Shown: piece by piece, positions 35,533 through 47,106 of the stretch | Position numbering within the stretch: position 1 is the first letter of the stretch | Layout of the letters: each line of letters starts with the position of its first letter | NCBI RefSeq assembly: GCF_000005505.3 | Contig: NC_016131.3 | Span: forward strand, 62,977,355 to 63,041,354 | Direction: 5' to 3' | DNA: 64,000 nt | DNA from: Brachypodium distachyon | Taxonomy: Eukaryota; Streptophyta; Magnoliopsida; Poales; Poaceae | Translations under genes and position numbers: made by a program | Notes under the pieces: model-generated | Told to the model about the DNA's origin: nothing | The model's input: only the letters and a program-made list of their open reading frames with translations | The model's database searches: none

Positions 35533-38258
35533 TCAGGTTCGCACCGACGGTAACGGTGCGCTCCTTGTTGCTGGCTTGGAGGGCAGCTTCTTCACTTTGG
35601 CGGGCTCCTCCCGGAGCCCCCGCCCCTTGCCGAGACGCGAGCTCGAGCCTGCACCTCCTCCGGCAAGCCCTTGCGGGGTGGCGCGGGCCTTCTTCGTTGC
35701 CGGGACGTCACCCGGCAAGGCGTCGTCCTCGACAACACCTTCGTCACCGGCGTCAGCTGCAGCAGCGGCCCGGACGACCTCGCCAATGCACCAAGCTGCG
35801 TCTTTGAGATCGCACCCGATGAAGAGGACTCCGTAGACGGACGGCATCTTCAACACGCCGTAGGCGCAATGCGTAGCCGCCATAAACTTGATCAGCGCCG
35901 GCCGACCAAGGATCCCGTTGTAGAGCAACGGGGTATGCGCCACGTCGAACACTATGTGCTCGGTCCTGAATGCTTCCCGGGACCCGAAGGTAACCGGCGG
36001 CGTGATGCGTCCCAGCGGGCGCACGATCCCGGGGTTCACCCCCCGGAACGGTTCGGTGGGCTTCAGCTGCTCCATCGGCAGCTGGAGCTTTTCCACCATC
36101 CTGGCGGACAGGAGGTTAAGCCCCGCTCCGTTGTCCACCAGCACCTTGGTCACCGTCATATTGCTAATGATCGGCGAGACGATAAAGGGTATTACCCCGG
36201 AACCCAATTGTCGCACCGGGTGATCGTCGGCGCTGAAGGTGATCGGCACGTGCGACCACCTCAGCGGTTGTTGCGGCTCCGCATCCGGCAACAGCGCGCA
36301 CACGTCGCGGGTGAGGCACTTCACCGCGGCGTGGGATGGGAGAGCGTAAGCTCTCCCATGGATGCAGGCGACGCCACGAGGCTCCTGGAAACCCGGCTCG
36401 TCGCCGCCGGAATAGTCGGACTCGCGCTGCTCCCTGGCGCGCGCCCTGTCACGCCCCCAAGGAGGGCGTTCCCGCGCAGCGAGGGGCTGGCTGCGCCCCC
36501 CTTGGGGTTCAACCCTGCAGGCACCACCGCCGGCCGGCCTCGGACCCGCTCTGGGGTCGTTCGGGCAATCTCGGGAGAGATGCCCGATGTCGCCACAATT
36601 GAAGCAGGCGCCGGCGGCGCGGCGCTCCTCATGGCGCTGCTCCCACCGCTGCTTGATCCCTTGCAGGATCCAGCAACTCTGCACGTCGTGGGTGGAGTTG
36701 TTGTGGATAGGGCAGCGGGGCGCGTCGCCCTGCTTCCCGCCAGACTCTCCCCCCGGCGAGGCCTTCTTCTTGGGCCTCGCAGCAGGAGCCCCCGAGTCCG
36801 CAGCGAGGACTTGCTTCCCGCTGCGCTTACGGGAACCCTTCTTCTGCGAGCCCTCGCCAGGGCTCGCGGCAGCCTGGGCTGCCAGCTCGGGCGCTAGGCG
36901 CCCCTCCTCGGCCATGGCGCACTTGTGTGCCAAGGCGTACAAGTCCTGCGTCGTCCGGATCCGATGCGTGCTCAGCTTCTCACGCATCTTGGGATCACGG
37001 ACGTTGATGGCGAAGGTGTTGATGATGGCGGCCGCCTCCGCCTCCGGGATGGAATAGGAGAGATTGGAGAAGCGGTTGACGAAGGCCCACAACGTCTCTC
37101 CCGGTTTTTGCACGATGGTGTGCAGCTCCGCCATGGTTCCCGGGCGCTTATAGCCTCCCTGGAATGCGCTCACGAATTGCTCGCACAGGTCTGCCCAGAT
37201 GGCGACGGATCCGGCGGGCAGGTTGAGCAACCAGGTTCGCACTGATCCCTTCAGGACCATCGGGAACCAGTTCGCCCTGACCTTGTCGTCGGCGCCGATG
37301 GCTTGCATGCCCAGCGTATAGGTCAGGAGAAAATATTTGGGGTTAACGGTCCCATCGTACGTACCGAGCGCAGGCGCTTGGAACTTACGGGGCCACACCA
37401 CCCACCGCAACTCGCGCGTGAACGCGGTGCAGCCGTCTTCTGGGCCCGGGGGAGCGTCTTCTTCTTGCTCCAGTGGGCGCTGACGCTCCACCTCGCGCCT
37501 GCGCCGGTGCTCCAAGCGCGGGCGCAGGTCCTCCTGCTGGCGGGCATTCAAGATGCCACGCGCATCGCCCCCTGGGACGGTGGGTGAGGAATTCGAGGAC
37601 CCCTCCGGGCCCCCATCTACCTGGCCCCGCTGAGGAGGGGGAGGGTTCTCCCCCTGTCGCGAGGCGGGCGGCGCGCCTTCGCGCTCTGAGTTCGGCCCGT
37701 GGCCGGAGCCTACCGGGGCGCCCTCGCCTTGCGGCTGCTGGGCGGCCAGGGCGAGAAGCGCTTCCAACTCCTCGCCCCACGTGTCGTGCGCCGGCGTGCC
37801 CTGCTGCGGCCGTACCGCACCATGACGCGCGCGGCGATGATGGCTTCAGCCGGGGTTCGCACGGGGGGCAACCGGTTTCCTGAACGGCTGCTTCCCGCCC
37901 TGGCCCCGGACGCCTCCGGGTGCGCAGGCTGCGAACCTCCAGGGGTCGCCCGTGACGCGGCGTGCTCTGGGTGCCGCTGCTGCGGGGCATCCTCGGGCTG
38001 CGACTCAACCCGTTGGCTGGCCCAGGCGACGCCATGCATACTCGCCCGACTGCCCTCGGCGCTGGGGGCAGCCGGTCCCCTCGGCCGATTGTCGGTCGAT
38101 GGTCGGGGAGGCGGTGGAGGCAGCTGCGTTTGTTGCACCCTCGAGGGCTCGGGATTCTCTTTAGCTCCCAACTCGGGTCGCACGTCGTGCGACTGCGTGT
38201 GCGCCGCCGGGGCCTCACGCGGGTCTATGCGTGAATCACCAGCCCGCTTGGGGGGCAT
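35533..38258 (-). pseudogene. Gypsy gag and protease
   Basis: Gag starts at ATG 38258 (MPPKRAGDSRI) with a Pro/Arg-rich head, and a frameshift near 37800 moves it to the long frame 37767-35533 (745 codons). That frame holds the capsid-like region (WFPMVLKGSVRTWLLNLP, then ETLWAFVNRFSNL), a CCHC zinc knuckle at residues 388-401 (CFNCGDIGHLSRDC) and a retroviral-type aspartic protease at about 525-660, with LVDNGAG at 543-549 and ILGRP at 619-623. The protease loop DNGA is a variant of the usual D(S/T)GA. Gag would pack RNA and the protease would cut the polyprotein; the frameshift prevents that here. Confidence 0.9.
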
Positions 38259-38350
38259 GGTGACAAGGCTCGTCGACGAAAGAGAGTGAAGCCGATGCCG
38301 ATGGGAACTTCTGTTGCCGGCGATCTCCGACGCTGTCTACTCCCGCGCCC

Positions 38351-38366
38351 CCTACCTGGCGCGCCA
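38351..38366 (-). other. Probable primer-binding site
   Basis: Two bases inside the 5' LTR, the minus strand reads TGGCGCGCCAGGTAGG. TGG at this position pairs with the CCA end of a tRNA and would prime minus-strand cDNA. Which tRNA is used was not determined. Confidence 0.7.
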
Positions 38367-38368
38367 GA

Positions 38369-39355
38369 TGTCGTCGCTCGGTGCTCCGACACCGGGGGCG
38401 TGCAGCCACATCCCCCTTTTAGGTTCGGTAGGGGCGTCTGGGGCGGTGACCCGGTTATCGCCGGGACGCCCGATGAGGCCTTAGGGGGCCGGTGAGACCA
38501 AGTGCCGAGAGGGCGCGCTAGCACCATAACAAATGCACACCCGTTTTTTACCCAGGTTCGGGCCACCCGGAGGTTGAAAACCCTACGTCCTGCCTATCTG
38601 AAGTGATATTGATTGCGGATCAAGCATTTACAAGTTCTTGCCTGGCCAGTTCCCGGGCTTCCTCTCAATGTCTAAGTACTCCTTGCTATTCTCTGCTTGC
38701 TGTCTACCGGAACCAACTGATCAACTCACTATGCTCTCAACTGTCTGACCCGTCAACCCTCTAACCCCCTTGACCGTTGGCATAGGTTCTCCTTATATAC
38801 ACAAGGGGATGCCACATGTGCCACGGTGCATGGGTTACAAGTGTCCAACGGGGAGGCACGCAACTCTCCCCGGTGAGCTGGTGGCATGCATGGGTGCCAC
38901 CTCCGCTGCTAGGGGCCTAAGACCTAGGGTAGGATTGGACAACCACTGTTACTTGGATCGGACGGGTAACTACCCGTCGGTCGGCTCGTTTACTGAGCCG
39001 CGCGCCTTACTCCTTGCCTTGGTGGGACCGCGCGTTCCGCGCCCGCCACGCACCCGTGCGGCGCTGCCCAGTGGGCCCCACGACCCGAGGCGGGGGCACG
39101 TGTCCGGGAACCCCCAGGCCCCGCAAGTCGGCCCGGGAAGCACCCGGGCCCAGCGCACCCGGGAACCTCCTCCGGGGAAGGCTTCTCGGGAGGTGCCTAA
39201 CCGGGAATATTCCCCGAAGCCCCGCTAGCCCCTTTCGGGCTGGTAGCTTGCCGAGAAGCTCGTCGGCGCTCCCCGGGATGAGACCTTTCCGGGAACCCGG
39301 GGGAGGGGCCCACGCGTCGCGCAGCGGTGGTATCCCGGGTGCCACTGGTGCGACA
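38369..39355 (-). repeat. 5' LTR of the gypsy element
   Basis: This 987-bp LTR lies upstream of gag in the minus sense. A TATATAAG box at 38792-38799 (minus strand) would drive gag-pol. Relative to the other LTR it has scattered substitutions and a few small indels. Confidence 0.9.
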
Positions 39356-39618
39356 ATTATGAAAGTAATGTTTGCCAAAGTTTCACATAAAATCCTACGT
39401 GGACCTTATAAACCCTAACCGAGGGAGTATACGGTATGGCGGGGATCAAAAGAGGTACAAAGAAAAAAAGAGTCAACAACACACGTACAAAATAAATAAT
39501 ACAACAATGATCATCAGGTCCGGTCCATACATTTCGCGCGGGCCATCATGCTAGTTTAGTACAAAGTTAGCATAATTTTGTACTAAATCTGAGGCACTTA
39601 TTATGGATCGGGAGGGAG

Positions 39619-40095
39619 CATTATCTTAGATCATAGGAGTATAATTTATGCCATTAATTGATTGATGTCAAATCAACAAGTGATGAGAAAAATAATCGAG
39701 TGATGCGGCCCAAAAATGTTAAACCGTTGTCAACAATTGAATAATTTATAGGAGTCAAGGTATCGTAAATGTGAAGATGATTTGGATGTTTAGCTTAATA
39801 GAACAACCAACGCCGCCTAATGCGATTTTCTTGAGTTCTTAATGAAACGAGCAATAAAAACGTTTGCTCCAGATTTGTGTTATTATTGGTCTCACTAATT
39901 TTATCTCGGATCTCATGGAAGCCCACGAGATGTCTGTCGGTTTTGTCACAGCAATGGGCTGTCGGTGGTTTCCATACCGCCGTTACCAAACTAGTACCAT
40001 CACGAACAAGATAAACATTGATTTCCACGAGCACCACGCGAATCAGTCGCGTACACACAACAGGCATGGAGACATGTGGTGCTGCAGAGCAGGCA
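39619..40095. other. Unassigned spacer
   Basis: AT-rich sequence beyond the split Stowaway, with no repeat ends or gene seen. Confidence 0.5.
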
Positions 40096-40097
40096 CT

Positions 40098-41190
40098 CAC
40101 TTTTTTTTAAGAACCCTTGCATTGTATTAATACCAAGTAGGTCCAAAAGGCCTAGACGTACATTGAGGGCATGAAAGATTAAAGAAATTACAAACAAGTC
40201 AATTGACACACGTCCAGCTCCCAGGCAGAGCCAACACGCGTGTCCTGAGCACCACGCCAGGGAAACACGTGTCCCGGCTTCATCCCTACCACCGACTAAG
40301 ACGCGCTTCGACGAGAGCTCGCCATCAGCCGCCACTAGCATGTAGGGATTCCAACGGAACCAATTACCTTCGAAGAACTCGGAGGAAAGGAGATTTGGCG
40401 ATGCAAGAAAATCAGGAGAAACTTCAGCATCGACAGACTCAAGCCACCCCGCGAAAGGAGCATCGCTGCCCCTAGAACGGGCTGTAGCCACCATATGAAG
40501 AGCAGTGCATAGCCGTCTTCTTCGAGCCCGAAAAGATTTGCCCCAAGACCGCCTGGCGGGCCTCCGATCTGGAGGTTGAGGGGGGCAAGAATCCTCCCAA
40601 GGATGAATCTGACGGCAAAGGTCAGCCCCAGCCCAACGCATAACAGAGAGTGGAAGAACATCGCCAGAATGGGAAAGAATAGAGGCCAGAACATGAAATC
40701 AGATCTCATGCCTCAGCTCAGAACTAACCCGCATGAACTCCAAGGTAGTATAATCAACGAAGTGTGAACAGAATCTCCACATATGAATTTTTTGGAACCA
40801 AATTAGAAGATTCAGAAGGCAAATGCAAGGGACCTTTTTGGATACTACGGGGAAACCAACAGATCTGGCATCATTGAAAAGCAACGAAGAAGAAAGGCCA
40901 GATCTGGGTGGAGGCGTTTATTTAGGAGAGGAGCGGAGGAAGAAATGAAACCATAGATATCATTACCGGAGGATCCGGCGGTGACATCCACAGCAAGAAA
41001 ATTTCTTCTAGACAAACGCCGGCAGGACCTCAATTCCGGCGGCAAGGCTTCACAGCAGCTAGCCTCTAAGGCAATTAGGCTAATGTACATAAAGAGAAAG
41101 GACGCTGGCCCGACCTCCCCTCCCCATCCTCTCCAAGCGGCTAGGCCGCCGGAAAGAATAGGGAGAGGAGGCAGGGCGTGAGACCTTGGA
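40098..41190 (-). repeat. Retroposon-like sequence ending in poly(A), minus strand
   Basis: Read on the minus strand it begins with a CT-rich GC-rich leader near 41190 and ends with TTAATACAATGCAAGGGTTC then an A-run (TTTTTTTT at 40100-40107 on the plus strand), as LINE or other retroposed copies do. The frames 40000-40641 and 40335-40709 have no domain I recognise. No target duplication was found. Confidence 0.4.
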
Positions 41191-42115
41191 GCTGTAGCAG
41201 GAGGGGACGAGAAAGGAAGGAGAGGAGGGGGAAAATGAGGCTCCCACCCACTCGCTTGATCGACTCGTCGATCTGTTTCCGCGTCCGCATGTGTACAGTT
41301 TGACGTCGCTTGATTCGTTGGGAACTTGTTGCTTTGGTGTGTTGGTGAAGCACGAATAATTCGCTAATTTCCAAACCGGAGCGCTGAATTAGCGAAGTTA
41401 ATTACTCGGTCGGTTTTCCGGGCCAGGCATGTGGCTAGGGAGGATGGAGCGTTCTCCGCGTTTGGCGTGTGTGAGCACCAACACACACGCATGCGGGCAT
41501 ATATACGTCGCCGTGCACAGTGCTCGAGATGTCTGAAGTTCGACCACGTTCTCTATGCCTGCGCCGTTGCTGTCTTTTTCTATAGCACCCTCAATCTTGC
41601 CTACACTCATTCTAATCAACTTTACAGAAATGAATCGATGAGTTAATTTAGCACGTAAGCTGATGATTTTACTGTGTTTCAGAGTGAAATGCTATGACAG
41701 TTTCCATACTTGCACTAACTTAAAGGAAAATTAGGGATGGTAATTACAAGTTTGACATGTTTGGTTAGACTCGCAACAACGACATATGAGTGCCGGTCCC
41801 TTTTTGTTTCTCGAATGTGTTGCCTCGGAGCCACCACGCTTTGTGTTTTGCATGTTGTCCCTGCCAGTGAATTTAGTCCCTGGTAAGTGATTTATCGTAG
41901 GTGATGGAAAAAATGGATGTGGCGAGGCTAATCTAAGGAGAGATTGCCATGAAATTTTTATTTTGTATAAACTGATTGTTTGGCCCTGATGCTTCATGCT
42001 TGACATCTTTTTTTTATTAAAAGAATAACGATATGCATCCAACAATAAAGAGTCTGCTGAGAGGTTTTTGCCTCAAAAATTGGGAGAAATCTGAACAACG
42101 TAAATATGGGACATC
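41191..42115. other. Unassigned DNA
   Basis: No repeat termini, domain or RNA gene is visible. Confidence 0.45.
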
Positions 42116-42119
42116 AACC

Positions 42120-43523
42120 CTTTTCTCTAACCGCAATAAACAATTGTGGTCGCTGCGGGTGAAAACCTTGCACCGACCTTATCGGTGCTGACGACGACGG
42201 TGTCCTCGGAGGACACCACTTCCTTCTTCAAGGCGTCGTCGTGCAGCACCAATGCATCCCACCCCTCGTGCGCGGGTAAGGTGTCTCCGAGCAAAATCTC
42301 GGGCTTGACCATATAACGGTGGCGTCTTTGGATGTCGTTCCCTCACGACAAGAGAAATAGCCCGTAGAGACACTATTTTTGGTTTGTAGAGACGCTATAA
42401 TTGTCTCTACATAAATTTATATACACTTGGTACAATGCCACAAAACTGCCACTACGGGCAGTGTCACTATGTGTGATGAGACACTAATAAAACGTCTCTA
42501 TTGTTTTAGACATTGCATAAAGACACTATACCATCTCTACGTTCAATACGACATTTCGTAAGGACATTGCATTGTGTCTTTGTACTTTTTAGACATTTCA
42601 TAGAGACAGTATATTGTCTCTACATTCAATGCAACATTTTGTAAAGACATTAAATTGTGTCTCCATAGTCATGTGCTAGAAAATATGCATTGAAAAAATC
42701 ACATTGAAACCAATCCTCGAACTCAAGACCTTAAGGAAAACTACACACTCACCTAACCATCTCAACCTGATTCTAATTCTTGCTTATACTTCTAATGAAA
42801 TTATTATGAGTAGTCTGCTACATGTCTTAAACCTTTTAAGAATGTCTCTACACAACATAAAATGTGTCTCAAATAGTGTCTCTAACCATACCGTAAGGTC
42901 ATTTCCTCAAGTATCTCAAAACCATGTCTCTACACCATAACGTCTCAACTAGTGTCTCGATATTTAAGACATTGTCCATAGCGCCTCATAGACTGCTTCT
43001 ACATGAAACTTTGTCTCAAAATTGTCTCTAGCTAGAAACAAAGAGTACATTGCCTCAATGAAAATGTCTCTACAAGACATATTTGTTGTAGTGCCTCCTT
43101 GGGGGCATTGTCTTTGGAGCCTTTGCCCGGTGGCGGATAGTGCTTGCTACGGTAAGTCCGGCTTGAGCTTGGCCAGGGGTGGCGGCTTCGAGCAAGGTGG
43201 GCTCGCCGTGGTGCATGCTACACCCGTCGGGGTGGCCTCTTCTTTGTTTCAGTCATCGAAGAAGCCCAGTTATGCCTACCTCCTCTAGTGTAAGGATTTG
43301 CTGCTTATTCGGCGTCGTTGGGGGCGGGAGGAGGTTTCGCTCTTGTGGGTTTGGTTTGTGCGTCGGCTTTGCCCTATACCTACCTTTGTTCGGTAGCTTG
43401 GTGTTCGTCAAGGTTTTCGTATGGTTTTCCTTGAATAAGCTGTACTTTGTATGGTTTTTAGGCCTAGTATTCTTTCTTCTAATCGAATCGCGTGATCCGA
43501 CCGTTGTGTTCTCAACAAAAAAA
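42120..43523 (+). mobile_element. LINE 3' terminal fragment, split by a CACTA MITE
   Basis: 42130-42343 and 43097-43523 read as the GC-rich, GT-rich 3' region of grass LINEs: GGTGAAAACCTTGCACCGAC on the left and GGGTTTGGTTTGTGCGTCGG with TTGCCCTATACC on the right, ending in an A-run at 43516-43523. The two parts become continuous when the element at 42344-43093 and one CCT copy are removed. There is no ORF. Confidence 0.55.
42344..43093. mobile_element. CACTA-type MITE, 750 bp
   Basis: The ends are CACGACAAGAGAAATAG and the inverse of CACTACAACAAATATGTC, flanked by the 3-bp duplication CCT (42341-42343, 43094-43096). The body is packed with copies of GTCTCTAC/GTAGAGAC, the sort of subterminal motif array bound by CACTA transposase. 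No coding capacity. Confidence 0.78.
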
Positions 43524-43695
43524 ATGGATCTGAAGTTAATCCTTCTCAGTTGTAATTCTAACCCATAATCAAAGCAACCATCGAATAGAATTGGCTGGTC
43601 ATAAAAATGATTAAAAGGTGCAATATTAAAAACACAAGTAAAAGAAAGTGACGTCAATTGTGTCTTGCACAACCCACGAGGAACATCAGCGATAA

Positions 43696-43956
43696 GGGCA
43701 CTTCCAATGCATCATGTCTTAGAATGTATCTTATGCATTAAATATATGTTTAGATACAACTTCTACAATTTCTACAATGGTTTGTATCTTAGTGTTGTAT
43801 CTAAACAAGCTACAATTAATTAGAGGAGAGTTGCGAATTTCCTTAGGTTTAGTGCTAAGAGCTGTATCTAGATTAAGATATCATAACATTCTCTTTCTTC
43901 GTTAAATTGGATGCAACATCAGCTTTTTGCCTAGGTGTACACGGTGGAGAGTGGCC
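43696..43956. mobile_element. Tourist MITE, 261 bp
   Basis: Left end GGGCACTTCCAATGCAT, right end inverse of GGCCACTCTCCACCG, flanked by TAA duplications at 43693-43695 and 43957-43959. TAA/TTA duplication and the GGGCACT terminus indicate the PIF/Harbinger group. Confidence 0.72.
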
Positions 43957-43959
43957 TAA

Positions 43960-44822
43960 GCCAACTCCAAAACTCTTCTTAAACGATAACCTAACCAATC
44001 CTGGTCTAGAAAAAGGATACTAGATATTAGTGTCATACTCCTATTGTACACAATCATGGAGTACTATGAAGGATGAATGGATGATCTTAGGACGACCCCA
44101 AGACATGGCTAATCTTGTCGTTTCCGCTCGTTGTTAATGCAAACAGAAAACGATGGGCCAGGCGCTAGAAGACTATAGGACAGACTAGAACGGTGCTAAA
44201 TTAATTGATTGATGGTCTAATTATACACAGTGTTAACAAAGATGCATGAGTACCTAGTTACCTACCAAGAGTCCTTTCCTAACCCATCATCGATCTCCCA
44301 GACGAAACTTCATGTGGGAATATTATCTTTGCATGTACGTAGAGTGGAGTAGTGGAGCGTGGTGCGCTTTGTTTTGTTACTCATGCTCTCACGGCAGCGG
44401 CCGAGCGCTGGGCACTCCGGGAGCCGGGACTGCCGCCCGCCTGCCCGGTTTGGCTGGCTTGGATTCCGAGAAATTACATGATTACATCACCGCGCAAGCG
44501 TGCGCACTAAATAATTATGAAGCGATCTATCATTGATAGTGTTACTGTTACTATTATTGGAGTTAACGTGGACGGTTAAAATGCTTCGTGTTGTTCTGCT
44601 GCTGACTGCAGTGGTCGTATCATTGAGCCACAAGGTGACAAGGAGATAACGAGATGTCTTCACCTTTTGGTAGGTTAGCAGCTGACCAGAACGTTTGGAG
44701 TATGTGTCCACAGGAGAGGCTGTCCACCAAACATCCTAACCCTCAGGACCCCGTTTAGTCGAGGGTTAAGAGCATATGGTCATAGTAGTAGGTTTTATCT
44801 GACAAAACCTTCATGTGTTAGA
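43960..44822. other. Unassigned DNA
   Basis: No gene or repeat termini recognised; short frames only. Confidence 0.45.
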
Positions 44823-44824
44823 TA

Positions 44825-45075
44825 CTCATTCCGTTCTTAGACATGTTCTAATTTTGTTCTAAGTCAAACTTCGACAAAAAAAAAAATATATATATATATA
44901 TTAATCTATCTACATCTATAACTTTAAAATAGTTTTGATAAATATATCACGGTATATATAATCTGCATAGTACACTTTATTTGATATTGTAGAAAAAAAT
45001 TTATTTTTCTATAAACTAAGAAGAAATTTGATTTAGAACAAATTTAGAATATCTTACATTTAGCAACAGAGGTAG
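44825..45075. mobile_element. Stowaway MITE, 251 bp
   Basis: CTCATTCCGTTCTTAGACAT at the left and the inverse of CTACCTCTGTTGCTAAATGT at the right are flanked by TA (44823-44824, 45076-45077). It contains an (AT)n run at about 44886-44901. Confidence 0.75.
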
Positions 45076-46786
45076 TAGCATTGAGGTGTGTTTGAAACAG
45101 TTCAAACTCTACCGATTTGATGGAGCCAGTCATTAATAGCTTCACTTTTTCGTGGAGTTGGAGCTAAGGGTACTTGGAAGATGCTTACTAATCTTATATT
45201 GTTGCATTTTAGAAGAGCAAAACTCCACGAAAAAATGATTACTAATCTTATCTTGTTGCATTCTAGAAGTAAAAAGGAAGAAGTTATGAATGACCGGCTA
45301 CGCAGCCTAAATTAATCTGTTCACACTATTTAACTTCTCTAATTCAATATTAAACTGATGTATCCAAAAGGTGGAATAACTTAATCCAGCATAGCCAACC
45401 CTCTAAGGAGCTAACCCTCTGATGTAGCCAAACAATAATTTAGGCAAACATAGAGTTTTTGACGAAACATAGAATTAGAGTTTAAACTAATCTTTCCAAG
45501 TTAAGGTCGGTTAAATCTAGTCAATTCAACCTTAAACCACACATGCAGAGCATTAGGATGCTACGTCTGGTCAAGACTCGAGAGTCTCGGCTTGCAGTTC
45601 CACTCTTTTCCACTGTAGATGAACTTCAAAGCAACTGTCACCGCAGCTTTTTTTCGTCTTGCCCATCTTTCCAGAACACATTGTTTGCAACACTATCATC
45701 GATTAAACATGCGAAGGTGACAAATAAAGCCAAGAAAATTCCCGCTACCCTCTCAAGGCCCTGTTCCTTTTAACCCGATCTCCTTTGACCCGGGGAGGAT
45801 GGTTGAGAGTACAAGTTACAACCTAAAGAGATTGGGAGTAAACCAAACAAGATATCACGGAACGGATACCAACTCGGCCTGTGCAACAACCAAGCCAACA
45901 ATTGCCTGAACTGCGGCAAACGCAACACGGCCGCCGTCGCGTTGCGCCAAATGCAAATTAAGCTGCGGTGTCACACTTGACGCGGCCTCGCGCCCGTCCC
46001 GGTCCCGCACGGCTCGCCTATCACCGCGCGGTTGGACAGGCCGGGAACCGTGGCCTCGTGTAGTCGTGTGTGCGCGGCCGAAAAAGGATGTTCGTTTCCG
46101 TGCCGTTGGGCCCGGGTCTCGCGCGGAACGGCACCGGCTGCCTGCACGCAAGTGTACGTACCGGCGTATCTATATCTATCGGATGCCACGCCGGTTTCGG
46201 CTCGAGGTGGGGCCGGGGAGTTGAGGGTGACGACGTGACGCTTGGCTTCCAAGCGCGCCGCACCGCCACTGCTGCCCAGCTTGCTTTGCTGCTTCCTTTC
46301 CGCGCAGGAAAAACGGCCTCTTTGGACCCATGCGATACACCAGCTGTTTGCCGATGCCACTTGACCCTTTTAACACCGTCCGTCCAATTTTATATTATGG
46401 CCTGGTGCGCACTAGCTAGCATCAATCGCAAGTTACGACTCAAGGGCTAAACACTATTGGTAAATATGTATATGGCCTGTACGTACATTTTTTTAATACC
46501 ATGTATTTTTTTTTCTCGGTACCAAATGTATTTGTTTCACTAAGATAGAATTTTGCCCATAAAACATTCTATTGGTATGTTATTTTCTATATATGGTACA
46601 AGATCACAATTATCAGTAAATAGTTTTGAAGATGAATTTAATGATACAAGTTTTTTTTAGATCAAAATTATGATACAAGTTTTATTGTCATAACAACAAG
46701 GGAACAAAGTAGTTTTTCTTTAAAATTTAATAAGTCATGTATTGAGAAAATGACGAAGCATAAGGTAGGTTCAGTCAAAGATGTAA
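45076..46786. other. Unassigned DNA with a small tandem repeat
   Basis: ATTACTAATCTTATCTTGTT and its close copy occur about 56 bp apart (45183-45285). A GC-rich patch at 45900-46330 has overlapping frames but nothing recognisable. Confidence 0.4.
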
Positions 46787-47106
46787 GGGCATCTCAAGGG
46801 AACCTTCAAATCCTCCTCATTTGTCCAAATCTGTTCATATGAGGGTCCAAAAGCAAAATACACAATCCAATGAAAACCCTCATTTGTCCAAAAGTGGTCC
46901 ACACTCCCCATTTCTTTTCCAAATTTGTGCAAAACTCATTCAAATCTTGTCCACTTGTCTTTTTTGTCCATATGTCAAAGATTCATAAAAAGATAAATAA
47001 AACGTTACCATTAGACTATTTGATATTTTTCACACCTTCATTTGTCTAAAACCTCTTCAAATGGACAAATGAAAAGTACAACCGAGGCTCACCTTTGTAG
47101 ATGCCC
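46787..47106. mobile_element. Tourist-like MITE, 320 bp
   Basis: It begins GGGCATCTCAAGGGAACCTT and ends in TTTGTAGATGCCC, with inner inverted blocks around CCTCATTTGTCCAAA and CTTCAAATGGACAAATG. The left neighbour is TAA but the right neighbour does not match, so the duplication has decayed or the end is off by a few bases. Confidence 0.6.

Larger units (their letters stand above)
25050..39355 (-). mobile_element. Ty3/gypsy LTR retrotransposon, Tat lineage, 14.3 kb
   Basis: Two LTRs (25050-26038 and 38369-39355) start TGTCG and end CGACA, with the 5-bp duplication ATTAT at 25045-25049 and 39356-39360. Gag, protease, reverse transcriptase, RNase H, a second archaeal-type RNase H and integrase read on the minus strand, so the right LTR is the 5' one. 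Dual RNase H, a long region after integrase and an extra antisense gene are hallmarks of the Tat lineage (RIRE2/Grande relatives). By eye the LTRs differ at about 40 of 985 positions. Several frameshifts and stops break gag-pol, so this copy is defective. Confidence 0.93.
24889..39427. mobile_element. MITE split by the gypsy element (halves 24889-25049 and 39361-39427)
   Basis: The left half begins CCCCCTCCATCTTGATTTAT after TA (24887-24888). The right half ends with the inverse-type CCTTATAAACCCTAACCGAG plus GGAG before TA (39428-39429). Joined, they make a 228-bp Stowaway-like MITE. The gypsy element inserted within it and duplicated ATTAT. Confidence 0.72.
21646..39554 (+). mobile_element. 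Helitron enlarged by nested insertions
   Basis: The left end is TCTATTTATTATATACTAAA and the right end CGCGCGGGCCATCATG then CTAG, inserted between A (21645) and T (39555). After removing the gypsy element and one copy of its duplication it is about 3.6 kb. The interior (22905-23380) is related to the Helitron at 10506. A second Helitron-like left end occurs inside at 22413. No Rep/helicase is present. The pairing of ends is supported by the split Stowaway on both sides. Confidence 0.7.
21614..39618. mobile_element. Stowaway MITE split by the Helitron (halves 21614-21645 and 39555-39618)
   Basis: The left half starts CTCCCTTTCGATCCATAATA next to TA (21612-21613). The right half ends with the inverse (TATTATGGATCGGGAGGGAG) next to CA, a mutated TA. 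Together they form one normal Stowaway of 96 bp with matching arms. The 17.9 kb between the halves starts TC and ends CTAG, lies between A and T and lacks a target duplication, so a Helitron landed in this MITE and other elements later enlarged it. Confidence 0.78.

Noticed and set aside
35671..36897. 408-codon plus-strand frame
   Set aside because: Antisense shadow of gag-protease, which carries clear zinc-knuckle and protease motifs.
45750..45870. hAT-like MITE end (AGGCCCTGTTCC)
   Set aside because: The terminus looks familiar but no partner end or 8-bp duplication was found.
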